From Sphagnum compactum (lineage: Eukaryota; Bryophyta; Sphagnopsida; Sphagnales), in assembly GCA_965153455.1 (NCBI GenBank), contig OZ234504.1, positions 12,313,121 to 12,377,120 on the forward strand: a DNA stretch of 64,000 bases, in the 5' to 3' direction. This document shows positions 22,346 to 35,056 of this stretch, one piece after another (the stretch's first letter is position 1; each line of letters begins with the position of its first letter). The notes under the pieces were generated by a model. That model searched no databases, was not told the DNA's origin, and saw only the letters and a list, made by a program, of their open reading frames with translations. Position numbers and translations under genes: made by a program.

Positions 22346-25250
22346 TCCCTTTCGTGTCTTTCGTTTTTACAAATTTGACATACCTTTAATAGTTCCTTTT
22401 AAAAGGTTCTATTCCCCCCCCCCCCCCCTCTCCAAAGGTCATTATTGGCTTGGTATGATTAAGAGAAATGGACTGTTTTTTTTTTTTTTCTAAATGTTTT
22501 TTTGGCAAAATACTAGATTAAGGTGGTTACAAGGTAAGGTGTTTCACTTTTTGCATCACAATGTAGTTTTTTACAGAATGTCAGGCATTTAATGTTATTA
22601 ACATGTCATAAAATCAGCAATTTGTGATTATACTTAGATTGTCAATTTGAATAATAATACATATATATATATATATTATAACATATATACACCAAATATA
22701 TAATAATGGAATTTTTGAAATTGAAAAATATAGATTAGTTTAAAAATAATTTGTGCCTTTTTATACATGCATTTTTTCTATGGTTTTTATTTAGGATATC
22801 TTAGAAGGATTCAATATATGATACATTTAAATAAAAGGAACATAGATTTGCAAAAACCTTTGCTAAAAAACCTTAATAAAAATTTTATGGACTTTTGAAT
22901 GGCTATAAATAGACTATATTTTCATAAGTCCATATCATAATCATTTTTTAGTGGATTTTAATTTTCCCTCTCTTAATATGCATGTTAATTTTTTTTCTAG
23001 AATGGTTTATCTTCATATGGATTTAAATATTCATTATTGACCATGTAATTCCCGATTTAACCAATGATATCACAATTGACTTCAATTTTAACATTGTTGT
23101 ATGGATTTTTAAGGAATGGAATATCCACTAAAAATGAGCCACCTTAACTTGTAACCACCCATTTTTACCACCATCCTAGGTTCTTGAATAAGTAGTACAT
23201 TGTGACATGAGGTTATAGCTTGCATGAGGGTTCTTTAAATTGTTTTACTTTGGTCATTTGAGAACTTTCATTTTGAACTTAATAATAATGTTCAATTATA
23301 GTTCAAATGCAGGTGTAATAATTTTTTATAGTTTAGGAACCACCATTGTTGTTTGCACATAATGCAAGTTTTTAGAAATTAAATATGCTTTCATTTTGGA
23401 ATATCCATCTTTGGAAGTCCACCACCTAGGTCCATTCATGGGTGGGGTACCAAAAAAAGAAAAAAAATTTTAAAGACTTTTTAAAGCTACTTTTTACAAA
23501 TAACATTTACATGAAATAAACTTAAGTGAAAAAAATTGAATAGTACAATATAAGGTAATTCATGTGTTAATTGTGATTTTTCACACTCATACGTAATTGT
23601 GTATGAATATTTTGGTTTAATGTCATAAACATATAAAATCCCATAATTCAATTAATAATCAAACATGTTTTTTGGTAAGATTATTTCTTACACATGTGAC
23701 CTACATCTAAAGCTAGACATTTTGGACCCATTGTACATAATTTTTTTATCAACGGGTTTAAAAAATGAATCCTTTGCCTTGCAACCCTTTCCTTCAAAAT
23801 TTCAAGACTTTGAAATTTTTGTTTGATTTGGTTTTTTCATCAAGTTCATCCAATAAACATTTACTTTCATAGAAGGGGGCATGTTTTTGTTGTACAAAAA
23901 GTTTGAAATCAAATGTACGACTTTATGCATTCCTTTTGATTCCTTTTTAAAAAAAAAACTTTAGACACTTGATTCCTTTAAATTATAGGACTCAAAATGA
24001 CATTTACATAATATTCAAATTATTTTAGAATATTTTTATTAATTGAAGAAGACATTATTTTATCTATCGGCAAACAAAAATCCATTATAATTATAATAAT
24101 GTAAAATAAGTAAAAATCCAAAGTTGTCCTTTGTAATCTTTTTTTAAGTTAGACATTCGTTGTTGGTACTTCAATCGTGAATGGACCCACCTCTAATAAT
24201 TCTATCATTTATCGTATTTTCATAATGTTATTAATGATTAGAATTCTCTTCATCTTTTACATCCCTAGGTCCCTATCTAAGGAATTTTATCCTCCAAGTA
24301 AATGTGCCCTTTAACGTTCCATTGCCTCATCATATTTGGATTTTTCATCACAAAAATGGTCATTCCACCTCCATTTCCTTGTCCTTGTTTATATCTATTA
24401 CATTGTCCTCCCATTATTCCTAATTATACTAGGAAAATGCAGTGAGTTCTGGGGCATTGATCTATCTTGGTGAATATTTTAACGCATGGCACATGAAACA
24501 TTTTTGAACCTCCTTCTTTTGCCATTTGTTTGCCTTGTTTAAACATTTTCAATAATGGGGTTAAAATTTGAACTAATTTATTTATATTTTCTTCTTGAAT
24601 CTAGTTTAACTTGTTTTTCAAACTCTTTTATATTGGTTTGGCAATTTCCACATATGATAATCAACCCAAGTAATTTTTTCCCCTCTCATTATTAATTTGT
24701 CTCTTGAGATATAGTTAGTTCAACCTTATTTGGTTAATTAATGGTGATGTAAAACAATGTTGTAATCCCAAAATTATTAGGTTTCCATAACCTTTATTGC
24801 TTTTGTGTAGTAGTTTATTTTTGATTAGTTTAATATATTTGGCCTTGAACCCACACACTAAATATTTCCCATTGTAACTAGGTTTAATACTAAATCAATG
24901 GTTTAGGTTATGAATCTTACTTTATTGCTCTACTCTTACTCTACTTGTTGAATTTGAGATCCATCACTCCTAACATGTGAATAGTTAAAATAAAAATCAT
25001 AAATTTAGAATATAATCCCCAAGATGGTTGCCAAATGGAAAAGAATTATTTAAGGGGACTGGGTGGAGCTTGGAATTACTTGGTTTAAACCAAGACTCAG
25101 ACACTTTCCCACCCAAACATTTCAAAAGTGCTAAAATCAAGCAATTTTTTGAGATTTTCAATTGCCAAAATTTAATAAAAAATTGCCAGATTTTCACACA
25201 TGTTTCAAAGTAGGGTAGCCAAAATAAAAAAATGATGTTAAAAAAACTTT
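22346..25250. other. AT-rich intergenic DNA
   Basis: No gene is seen. It holds a (TA) run at about 22660-22676 and an inverted repeat pair at 22522-22541 and 23139-23159 (GGTGGTTACAAG..AAGGTG), reported below. The remainder is featureless at this level. Confidence 0.55.
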
Positions 25251-25429
25251 ATTTTCAAATATACCTTGTTGCCAAATTTAGCCAAATATTCTTGTAAAAT
25301 CATCACCATTTTGGCAACTAATAAAAAAATTGACCCCACAAAAAAAAAGAAAAAAGAAAAAAAAACCCATGGATCCCAAACCTAATAACTTCTGCAGTAC
25401 AAACACAGTGGTGGGGCTCATGGCATAAT

Positions 25430-25466
<37 letters not shown>

Positions 25467-25931
25467 GCTGCCCTGCCCCCTTAGGTATTGCAAGTTCCAA
25501 ACATTACAAAAATCAAACGTAGGAAAATGGTCCATGAAAATTCTCACAATATGCAACAATGCTCTCCTCTCTCACTCACTCACTTACTCACAGTTTTCAA
25601 CCAAATGGAAACTTCCTTCTTCTTTCTGTGGTAGCAGCCCAGTTCTCTCTCTCCCTTGCAAGGGCAGAGCCAATAAACGAAAATTTATGTAGTCTTTTCT
25701 CTCTCGCCATGATGCTGAGCCCTAGGGTTTTGTAATGAGCATTTGGAGCTCTCTTCTGATGTTCTCTTGGGCTTTTAGTAGTTCTTGTGTGGTTGTGGGA
25801 TTTCACTAGGGCAATGGGGTCCAAGCCCTAATCGGTAGTTGCAAGCGGATAGGGGGGACACGGCTTTGGTTTGGTTTGGTTTACCTTTGCTTGCTTGCTT
25901 TGATGCGTGGTTGTTACAAAAGGGCTTGAGT
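25251..25931 (+). promoter_or_regulatory. Promoter and 5' leader of the LRR-kinase gene with (CT)n tract
   Basis: Upstream of the kinase ATG lies a (TC)n run at about 25432-25463, followed by further CT-rich leader sequence and a CCCTAGGGTTTT motif at about 25722. The composition shifts from AT-rich to gene-like at about 25550. The first in-frame ATG after this is 25932. Confidence 0.4.
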
Positions 25932-28900
25932 ATGGCTGTGAAGGAGGTGGATGTCCAGGAGGTGAGAAAAACGAGTCTTCGGGCTTCCGAAGCTTCAAGT
26001 GACGGAGTTTTGGAGGCGGCGATAGATGGAGAGGAAGGGGAGGATGAGGAGGAGGAGGAGGAACGGGAGGATTTTCTGGAAGTAGGCAGCGTGTCAAACC
26101 CTAACCCTGTTGATGATGATGAGCTTGAGGTGGGGAAAGGGGATCATCGGGATAATGGGATTGGGGATGGAGTTGTAGAAGAGTTGCTTGATGGTCGCTG
26201 TGTCAAGGAGGAGGGTGCAGAAGAAGAAGATGAGATTGTGGACGTGTCTCCAAGTGGGCTCAGTCTGGAGTCGCTGGCGTATACGAAGCGGGATGTGGCC
26301 GCGCGGTTCAAGAAGATGTACGTGTATGACAATAGCTTTCCCGTCTTGCCAGCGTCTATCGGTGAGTTTAAGCATCTGAGGAAGCTCAAGTTCTTTTCCA
26401 ACGAGGTCAAAATTCTTCCGGACGGAGTTGGGGAATTGCAGGAGCTGGAGCACCTTTATCTCAAGATGTCGCCCTCGAGGCTTGGTAGCTTGCCACCGCT
26501 TGGGAAGCTGAGTGGGTTGAGAGCTTTAGAGCTTCATCAAGCGCCCACCCCACCGTCTGCAGCCACTTTGTCGCGGGATATTGCGCAGCTTCACTCCCTA
26601 ACGCGACTTTCTATCTGCCATTTCTCTCTCTCGTAGGTGTTTTGAATCCAATCGACCATTTGACTTTTCTGTGGTTGCTCTGAGTGACTATCCTGTTGCT
26701 TCTGCAAATGTGACAGAGAAACCGAGTAAGAATATTATTTGGATATTTGCATGCCCAAAGTTTTGAGCAGATTTGTGTCTACATATCTGCACCCACTGTT
26801 CAGAGCTGATAGGTGGGGAGTAATGGCAGCTAGTTACCACCATTCTTTATGATGGTCATAGTTTGACACCTTGTGAGTGACACTGCCAGGGTTATCATGG
26901 GACCCATTCTTGTCTTTTTTTTTGGTTTGGTGGGAACTGATGCAACATTTGCTTGGTTACCTTACATGTTTTTGTGGAGTTTCTCTCTGTAATCGCATTG
27001 TAGTTGCTGGGGCTGTTCTGATGCAAATGGAGAACTGGATTGGCTTAGGTTTCCTCATATAGGTTCTTTAAGGGTTCATGTTCAGTTATTTCTTGCTGGT
27101 GGAAAGTTCAACATCTTCTTGTGCAGGTGGATCCCTCCTGAAATTGGCTCCCTTGGGAATCTTGAGGAGTTGGATTTGTCATTCAACAAGTTGAAAGCCC
27201 TGCCACAAGAATTTGCACGGCTGAAGGCACTAAAGAGTTTGCGAGTGGCAAGCAACAAGCTCGTGGAACTTCCCTCCCAACTTGCAGCTCTAGTCAATCT
27301 TATCAATATTGATGTGGCACATAATCGCCTGACATCACTGCAGTCTCTTGGGCTTCTATCCATGACCTCTCTGAGGTCTCTCAATGCACAGGTATCATCT
27401 AGGCACCCAGAGCTTACATGCAGAAATTCATCCTCTACCCAGTTCTACCAATTTCTCCGGGTCTTCGGTTGTTGAAAGCAATGTTTGAAATCTTTCACTG
27501 AGCTTTTTGGATGTGCAGAAGTCAATGGTCTGTAAGCTTTTCCATAAGCATTACAATGGATCCTCTAGGGCTTGTGAAGTTGCACAATATCAGACCTTGC
27601 ATTGCACTTTCCTTCTTTGGAGTGCTGTTAGTGTGTTTTTTGGGCTCCTTGATTCATAATTTATAATTCTTAATTGTGCACAAATGCAATTAAAGTTTTC
27701 TGAAAACAGATTTGACCAAGCTTCTTCTTGTATGTCTGTGGACACGAAGATTCTGTTAAAGTGAATCTGAAGTGAGCTAGATTTACCCTACTAGATTCAT
27801 TGGACTCTTGGTGTTCAACACATCCTTTGTCCAAGAAAAACTTTTACTTCTTAAGGATTTTTAGTTCAGAAGATTCCGTTCTTGCTTAAATGGTGAGCTT
27901 AATTCATGTACTGAAGAGAAATGGTACTCTTCAAACTTTCTATAACACAAGCAAGATGTTTCATAGCAAAGAAGGATTTTTATTTGGTGTTTTTGAGTTG
28001 GTGATCTCCAAAATAGTTATGTCAAGTGCTTTTTGATCCTGAGTAGGAGCTTTCCAAGACCCACTTTGTCTCCATAAGATCACTGTCTCGTTCCTCTCTT
28101 TTATTTCTCTTTTTTTCTTTGGGTTTTTCCCTTCCTTCTTCTCAGTTCTGTTGGTCTTCTCCTTTCTCTTTAAGTTTTGTTGAGCTAGCCATCATTCATG
28201 GCTGAGTTTTCCTCTTGCTCCAATCTGTTGACAGAAAGTCAATATTTGGTTAGTTTGTTGGATTCAAACTCAGTTATTTTGAGTGAATGCTTAAATTCAA
28301 ACTTGAACATTGCCCATTTTCAGTTCAAGAAGGCCCAGGGTAGGCCAATTGACAGCACACTGAAGATTAATTGTGCTTGGTTATTCTGCCAGTTTAACAG
28401 ATTGCAGAGCACAGGCCAGATCCCAGAGTGGCTGTGCTGCCAGCTGGAGGGCAATGAGTGGCTAAAGGTGTCAAACGATGTTGCAGACTCAAAGAATGCA
28501 ACTTCCAATGAGAAGTATTTGTTGGACTGGGAACTGCCATGTGCTGGTGATTCAACTGTGAAAGAAGGTGAGGTTGATGGTTTTCAACATTATTGCAGGT
28601 ACTCTGCTTGTTGGGATGTCACGTATGGATAACATATGAGTAGAACCTTAGCATGAAAGAGCTTTTTTATACACATTCTGGTGTATTTTCACATGAATAG
28701 TTTGTGCACCAAATGCAGGGAATGACAATCCAGTGGAGTATCCAATTATATCAGCCAAAGGAAGTTCACCTATATTGAAGGGAAGCACACAATGGAAGAG
28801 GCGTGGCTGGAGGAAACAAGACAATCAGCAACAGAGAGCTCGGCAGGACAGGCTAAATAGCAGCCGTAAGCACCGGCCTGATGAACAGGGCGCGGATGTC

Positions 28901-31900
28901 CATGAGGTGAAGTCTGTGGTAACCAACCTTACCAGCAGCAGCACTGAAAATGCCCTTTCAGTTATGGGACTTGGAAGTGAATTGCAGCCAAAAAGGATTT
29001 TGAGTACACTGGAGCAGGCTTTGCCTGATAATTTGAGATCCAGTGACAATGAAAACATCATGGACTTGCAACAGCAGTGTGGTTTGTATGATTGTACTGT
29101 AGAAGAAGAACGACCGGTGGCAGATGCTGGTGGAAGTATAAAGCACAACAATGTTAAGAGCAGCCTAACCTTTTTGGAAGAGAACTCCAAACCAAATGTA
29201 GAGTCTGAGGATGATGGTGGTTCTGGTGAACTGACAGATGCTAGTCTTGGTAATGGTCCTGAACCAGAAGGTCACTTACATGAGCAGGAGGTGGGTTACT
29301 GTAGTAAAGTGGACACTAGAACCATGAATGAGAAAAATCAGTGCAGGAAGGCCATAAGTGGAGATAGAATGAGTAGGAATCAGGAGGAGGAGTCTCCACA
29401 AGACCATCAAGATGGCATTGTAAATGAAGAGTTGGGAGGGGATAAGAATGTTGGCCCACAATCAAAGGAGGATGTAGGTTTGAGGCGACATGGAAGTGAC
29501 ACCGATAGGAATCCAAAACCAAGTAAACGAAGACGCTCTGCACAAGATTTTTCAAAACTTTCCTACAAGTATTGCAGCGAATCTTTCTGTGGCTTCAACG
29601 ATCGGTTACCTGATGGTTTTTACGATGCAGGTCGTGATCGTCAGTTTTGTTCTCTTGATGTGCTTGAAAAGGAGCAACCTTCTTTTGATTCACGTGAGGT
29701 TATCCTTGTTGACAGGTATGCCTCTGAAATATTGGACAAGACTAGTTGCAGGATCTTCCAGGAGTTTGTAGGATCTGTTGCCATCTCTGTTGTGCATCCT
29801 CTCGTCTCCTCTGAAGGGTCTGGGTTTCCTTTCTCCAGAAATGCCTGGATGTATGAAGTACCCACAGAGGATGTTCTAAATCATTGTGACATCTGAAATC
29901 TGCAGGGAACAAGATGAGGAGTTGGATGCTATCACTCTTTCAGCACAGCAGCTCCTAGGGAGGTTAGGATCTCTTGGGAGTACTACAGAAACATGCCGTG
30001 GGGTGGCTGATAACTATCAGAGAGCTGCAGTTCTGGCACTTTTTGTTTCTGACTGCTTTGGTGGGAGTGATAAGACTCAAAACATCACCAACATGCGCCG
30101 GGCTGCATTAGGGGTTACGGCAGGAGAGCCCTTTGTGTGCTCTTGTAGCGCAAGTGCCAGTTCCCAAAGTACCAACAGATTTGGAGATGGCCATACTGTC
30201 AAATCTGTGCCTGAAGCAATACCAAGTGTCCATTTGCTTTGTGAGGGTGCTGTTCGGTTCCTCAAGGCACAGCGTGGTTCAAATGTACTTCCCATAGGGT
30301 CTTTGCAATATGGTGTATGTCGGCATCGTGCAATTCTGTTGAAGGTTGGGTCTCCACGCTTCTCATTATTTGTGTACCTTTCTGCCTTGGATTTTATGTG
30401 AATAATGTTAGATGCCTGTCCTTTGGTCAAATGCAAAGCTTGGGACAATGATTAACATGTTTCAGATGTGAGCAGTACTTGTGTGACAGGGCAGATCCTA
30501 TCATTCCTTGTGAGCTGGTGCGTGGTTACTTGGACTACATGCCTCATGCCTGGAATATCATTCTGGTCCAGAATGGCAGTGCCAGTGTCCGGATGTTGGT
30601 GGATGGTTGCCGACCATTTGATATACGACAGGAGATTGACCCTGAGTATTTCTGCAGGTGAATTTGGATCACAAACCTTCCTGCATCCATGTTTCAGATA
30701 GTCAGCAGTATAACTCTCCACACAAAAAACCCTAAACCCTGAACAGTCCACTTCTGTTGTTGGCCTACAATTGCTGGTTTAAAGTCAATACTTTATAAAA
30801 CAATTTGTTCTTTACGCTTCTTCTCTAGGATGAGGTGACCGTGGGTGAGAAACTACTGCAAGAGGTATATGTACCCCTGTTTTACATCCTGTGCAAAGAT
30901 TTGTCAGAAAATAAAGTTCTTGTCAGTGGTGAATGTGGAGCTTCAACATGTTACTGGAGCTTGTTTCTTGGAATGTTGTTGTTAGCTGATGGCTTTGCGG
31001 TCACTGTAATTGGATTGTAGGTATATCCCTCTTAAACGCTTCCATATGCCAATGGTCATGAATGGAGGCCAAATGACATTGGACAGCGAGATAGCATCTC
31101 CTGTTTTGCATGAGGAGATAGGGCATGGGGCTTCAGGTGCAATAGTGCATCGTTGTACTTTTGCAACCTTCACAGCTGCTGCCAAGGTTTTCATCCTTCA
31201 TGTCTCTATGATCCATGCTCCTAAGTTAAACCTTCTCTGACCCTACTACCTTTGGGCTGAGATAGCTAGTGTACGATGGCCTTTTGGCACTATGAGTAGA
31301 TTATGTTGCATATTTTCCTTTTCCTTTGTTTTCTATATGATATCGTTGGAAAATTTGCAGCTGACCTATTCCTTTGATTTGATCGTTGCAACATCTGCTG
31401 ATGTCAGAGTCTTTTTGCAGGTGAGAGAACTGGAAGGTGGAGACAAGAGCTCAATTGAGAGGTGCCCAGAAAGCAGCTGCCTGAGTGAACTTCGCATTCT
31501 TTGTAGTCTGGGCACACACCCATGCATTGTCACATTCTATGGCCATCAGTTTATGAACATGCAAGACAGGAGCCTGCAGTTGCTGATCTTTATGGAGCAC
31601 ATCCAAGGGGGGTCTCTGGAGGTAATGATTGGTTGTGCTGATGGGCTATTAGTATTGAGATATGTATATTTGGTGTGTCCTAGTTAGGATTCCTGAATAT
31701 TGCTCAATTTTCTGGCAGATTCAATTTACATACTTCAGCAGCAGCTTCCAATACTTATTAAAAGAACCGGTGGGGTGGGTCAATTTCAAATACTTGGTGC
31801 TATGCAGGATCTTCTCCAAGACATGGCAATTAAGGGGCAGACATCAATGCCCATGAAGCTGGCATGCCAAGTGGCAAGAAACTTAGCTTGTGCACTGGCT

Positions 31901-33165
31901 TGGTTACATTCCAAAGGAATTCTCCATAGAGATGTCAAAAGCAGCAATGTTCTCATTGACATAGATGCCAAGCAAAGTCCTGATGGTGGGCCAATTGTGA
32001 AGCTTTGTGACTTTGACAGAGCTGTTCCATTGAGTTCATCAGCTGTTCACACATGCTACTTAGCCCACCGAGGAGTTCCAGCAGCTGATGTGTGTGTAGG
32101 AACTCCACGTTGGATTGCCCCTGAGGTGCTGCGGGCAATGTATGGGCGGCATCCATATGGCTTTGTAAGACTGACAACATCACACCTGTCTTGGTGCTAT
32201 ATTTTTCTTCTATTCATGTGGTCGTTGTATGCTCTTGAGAAATCTGTGAGTAAGTGCGGTTTTGGATAATACAATGAAAGTTAACTGTATATGTTCAAGG
32301 ATGCATGCTTCATTGTATTGACAAAGCTATTGACAAAGTTGGATTGCAAAGAATGACCACATCACGAGTTAATCCTTATTAACAATGGACTGAGTGTTTC
32401 CCTTGGAATGTGATGCAGGAGGCAGATATGTGGTCCTTTGGCTGCTTGCTATCTGAACTTCTCACTCTCCACGTTCCATATGCAGGGCTGTCCGAATCAG
32501 AAGTTCATTCTCGCATTCAGGTATTGACTCCACTACAGACTTATGTTATTGTGGGTTTGCCCATTGTGATACCCAAATTCAGATATGGTTTGAGATTATT
32601 CATGGCCATTGCCACCACACTAAGGGGGAAATACTCTAGTAAAGGATATAATAGACCTGTAGTTTCCATGCCTGGTGAGAAAGGTTTTTGAAATGTGCTC
32701 TTTTTGCAGATTGGTCAGCGTCCTCAGTTGCCTCCTGATTTGGACAGACTGGTCTCTAAAACTTACCATAAGAGCAAGGCAACACAAGACTCAATTGATG
32801 ATAGTGAGATGTTGAGAGTTTTGGTGAGACTCTTCTACTCATGCACTGAGGCCTGTCCATCACAACGACCAAGTGCCAAGGAGGTGTTCACACTCCTTTC
32901 CAGCATTCTTGGATCAACACCAGCAGCTGTAGATCCAGCTTTGTTAGAGATGCCCACCAATGATTCTATGTCATGTCAGGTTGCCAGATCAAATGTGCTC
33001 CAGCCTCTTGCAGGTGACATTGTAGAACCTCCATCAGAGCTTTCAGAGGTGACCCATATTTGCAGTTGTGCAGGAAAGAAATGTACTAGTTGTGATGAGA
33101 GTAGCATTGACCTATACAGCAGTAAGGGTGATTCAAACCACCCTGTCAACACAAAACAGACTTGA
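25932..33165 (+). CDS. Leucine-rich-repeat protein with EDR1/CTR1-like domain and C-terminal kinase (At1g04210 type)
   Basis: Exons: 25932-26632, 27127-27391, 28393-28567, 28719-29715, 29906-30344, 30476-30657, 31021-31186, 31421-31621, 31808-32164, 32419-32520, 32710-33165. Phases agree throughout and give 1346 aa. An acidic N-terminus (Glu/Asp run about residues 35-50) is followed by intracellular-type LRRs (about 130-335; LEELDLSFNKLKALP, LKSLRVASNKLVELP), a basic segment (about 395-425), then a region with GVCRHRAILLK, CELVRGYLDYMPHAWNIIL and DGCRPFDIRQE that resembles the EDR1/CTR1 N-terminal domain. The kinase starts at about 950: IGHGASGAIV loop, Lys975, HRD 1082-1084 with Asn1089, DFD 1110-1112 where most kinases have DFG, and APE 1146-1148. 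There is no signal peptide or transmembrane helix, so it is cytosolic or nuclear. It closely resembles the Arabidopsis LRR-kinase At1g04210, whose kinase I recall also carries CDFDRAVPL. Substrate and pathway are unknown. Confidence 0.93.
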
Positions 33166-34300
33166 GATTTCTGTTTTAACGTAGAAAGTATAGACCAAAT
33201 GCCTTTTTTCTTGGGTTGATAGAATGTGCCTTCCCTCTAAAAAGTTCAAGAGGTCATGTTTGAGCCCCTTAGTCTAGGGGTCATGTGATCTTCACACGCA
33301 GGAAGCAAATAAAGAAGGGGCACTAAAGAGGTCCAAATTATATTCCACCTGTGTGGTGCAACCCTCCATTTTTGTTGGAGGGACCTCATTCCACCTGACA
33401 AGGGAAAGTTCTCATAGCAAACAGTTCCATTTTATGAACTTTTCTAGTTCATGGCTCCTACACATTTTTGTTACTTTGATTCCTGACCCTTGCGAGGACA
33501 CTAGCAATTTGTATCATGTCCTTTCCCTTGAAGTTTTTTTTTCATTATAATCCTTCCAGGGAATGAATTTGGTTTTGGTCTCTGTTGAGCCTTGACAACA
33601 GCCTGCATACTAGTTTTGTGTGAACATTCCAATTCCTCTGAAATTTTCAGCTATGGTTTAGTTTAATTTTCAGTGAAGAAATCATTCAATATTCAAGAAC
33701 TTTTGCATCACAAGTCCAAACATCATGGAACCAAAGCCGATGCACCCCTCCTCCTCAAGAGCTTTCCAAAGAGGCCCAACGCATTATGAAGCATCGGGGT
33801 GCGGTGGATCTCATAAGTACAAAATAAAGCAAACAAACTACCTTCTTTCATAGATAGATTGTACAATTTTGGTTTAATGTGTTTTTTAATTTATGTTAAT
33901 TGTTGGGTAATGTTTGAGGAGAAGGGCGTTCTTGCAATAAGCGGCTGCTTGAGCAGGTGCTTATTTTGAGAATGCCCCATTCCTCAGGCATTACTCTATG
34001 TATAGTACCAGCATAATTAATTTTTTCTTTTTTTCTCTTGTGCTATCAGGTATCACCAGTGTGTTATTTTTTGGGGTAATTGCTACTTTTTGACAAAGAA
34101 ATTGGGAAAAAAATGGATATTTTTTCCTGGTGCAAATTTGACTAATTTTTTTTTTTTTGGGGGGGTTAAATTTTGCCAAAATTTTGATAAGGAAAAAAAA
34201 ACACTGAGTATCATAGGGTTTCAAAACAGGGTGAAACTGAGTTTACCCCAAAAAAAATGGTGCTTTTCTGAGTTTCGCCCCTCGTTGAATGCTAATGTAC
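33166..34300. other. 3' UTR of the LRR-kinase gene and spacer
   Basis: The first several hundred bases are probably the 3' UTR. No further frame with coding character occurs. Around 34070-34320 T and A homopolymers are frequent and GAGTTTCGCCC near 34271 resembles the end of the small element at 5604-5863. Confidence 0.45.
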
Positions 34301-34640
34301 TTTTTTTGAGGTTTTTTTTTTTTGAATCTCACCCGGTTTTGGACCAAACTCAGGGCTCTGGTGCTGTGTTTTCCTGACTGTACGGAAAACTCTATTAATC
34401 TGACAATAAATGTACTAATTTCCCCTACTAATTTTCCTCTATCCCAAAGTGGGTACTGGCGGCGAGGGCGGTGTCTGTGCATGGGCGAGGTGCTTGCTTA
34501 CTGTGGGTGGTGAATACTGGCATTTGCGCCTGGTTGGATTCGAACCCGCAACCCGTTGCTACAGAAGATGGTGATGCTTATCCGCAGGATTGCATTACGA
34601 AAAGAGCATCATTACTAGAAAACAGAAACGCTGGTTTGAA
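34300..34640 (-). mobile_element. tRNA-derived SINE-like element
   Basis: On the minus strand there is a perfect RNA polymerase III B-box, GGTTCGAATCC, at 34536-34546, preceded by TTGCG. About 45-60 bases upstream is a tRNA-like segment, TAATGCAATCC..GCGGATAAGC, in the A-box position. The 3' side on that strand runs to an A-rich tract (a T run at 34309-34322 on the plus strand). The whole is about 330 bp, a usual plant SINE length. The tRNA fold is not complete (A-box weak, no good acceptor stem), so it is not a working tRNA gene. Target duplications were not found. Confidence 0.5.
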
Positions 34641-35056
34641 TGTGGGTCTGGGTGTGAGGGTGCGAGATCAATCTCTGGCTATAAGTTTTTGTTTGCTGCA
34701 AACGCCGAGAAGAAGTACAAGGTATGTTTTCCCTCGTTCTTCTTCAAGTGTATTTTGTTTGCAAATGTGGCGGTATTTGCTTGCTTGCTTGGATGGGGGC
34801 TTGGTTCCTTTTTTTTTGAATGAGCATTTGCTTTTTTCTTTTCTTTGGGTGGAAGTATTGTGGTGTTTGCTTGGATGGACATTTTCATTTTTTATTTATT
34901 TTGGTGAAAGTGTTGCGGTGTTTGCTTGGATAGGTTTTTGGTTTTGTTTTGTCGAGTGCTATTTGGTGTGGGTAATACCGGCGGAAGTTTTTGGTTGGTT
35001 GGAACTCTAAAACCCTGGGTTTTGGTAGTAGAGCAAGGAGAGAGGCACAGAGTGTG
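34641..35056. other. Upstream region of the USP-like gene
   Basis: GT-rich sequence with repeated TTTGCTTG and TTGGATGG/GGATAGG motifs (34770-34935). No gene is seen. It probably holds the promoter and 5' UTR of the following gene. Confidence 0.4.

Noticed and set aside
29716-29905. Continuation of the kinase exon 4 frame through the next 180 bases
   Set aside because: It reads through an intron; the AG/GTATGC donor and TGCAG acceptor restore the family sequence VDR-EQDEELDAITLSAQ, while the read-through ends in a stop.
30829-31020. 61-codon frame after a CTCTAG acceptor inside a kinase-gene intron
   Set aside because: The family sequence passes directly from exon 6 to the YIPLKRF exon in phase; inserting this piece breaks the similarity.
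34536-34600. A tRNA gene on the minus strand
   Set aside because: The B-box is perfect, but the A-box spacing, anticodon arm and acceptor stem do not fold; better explained as a SINE head.
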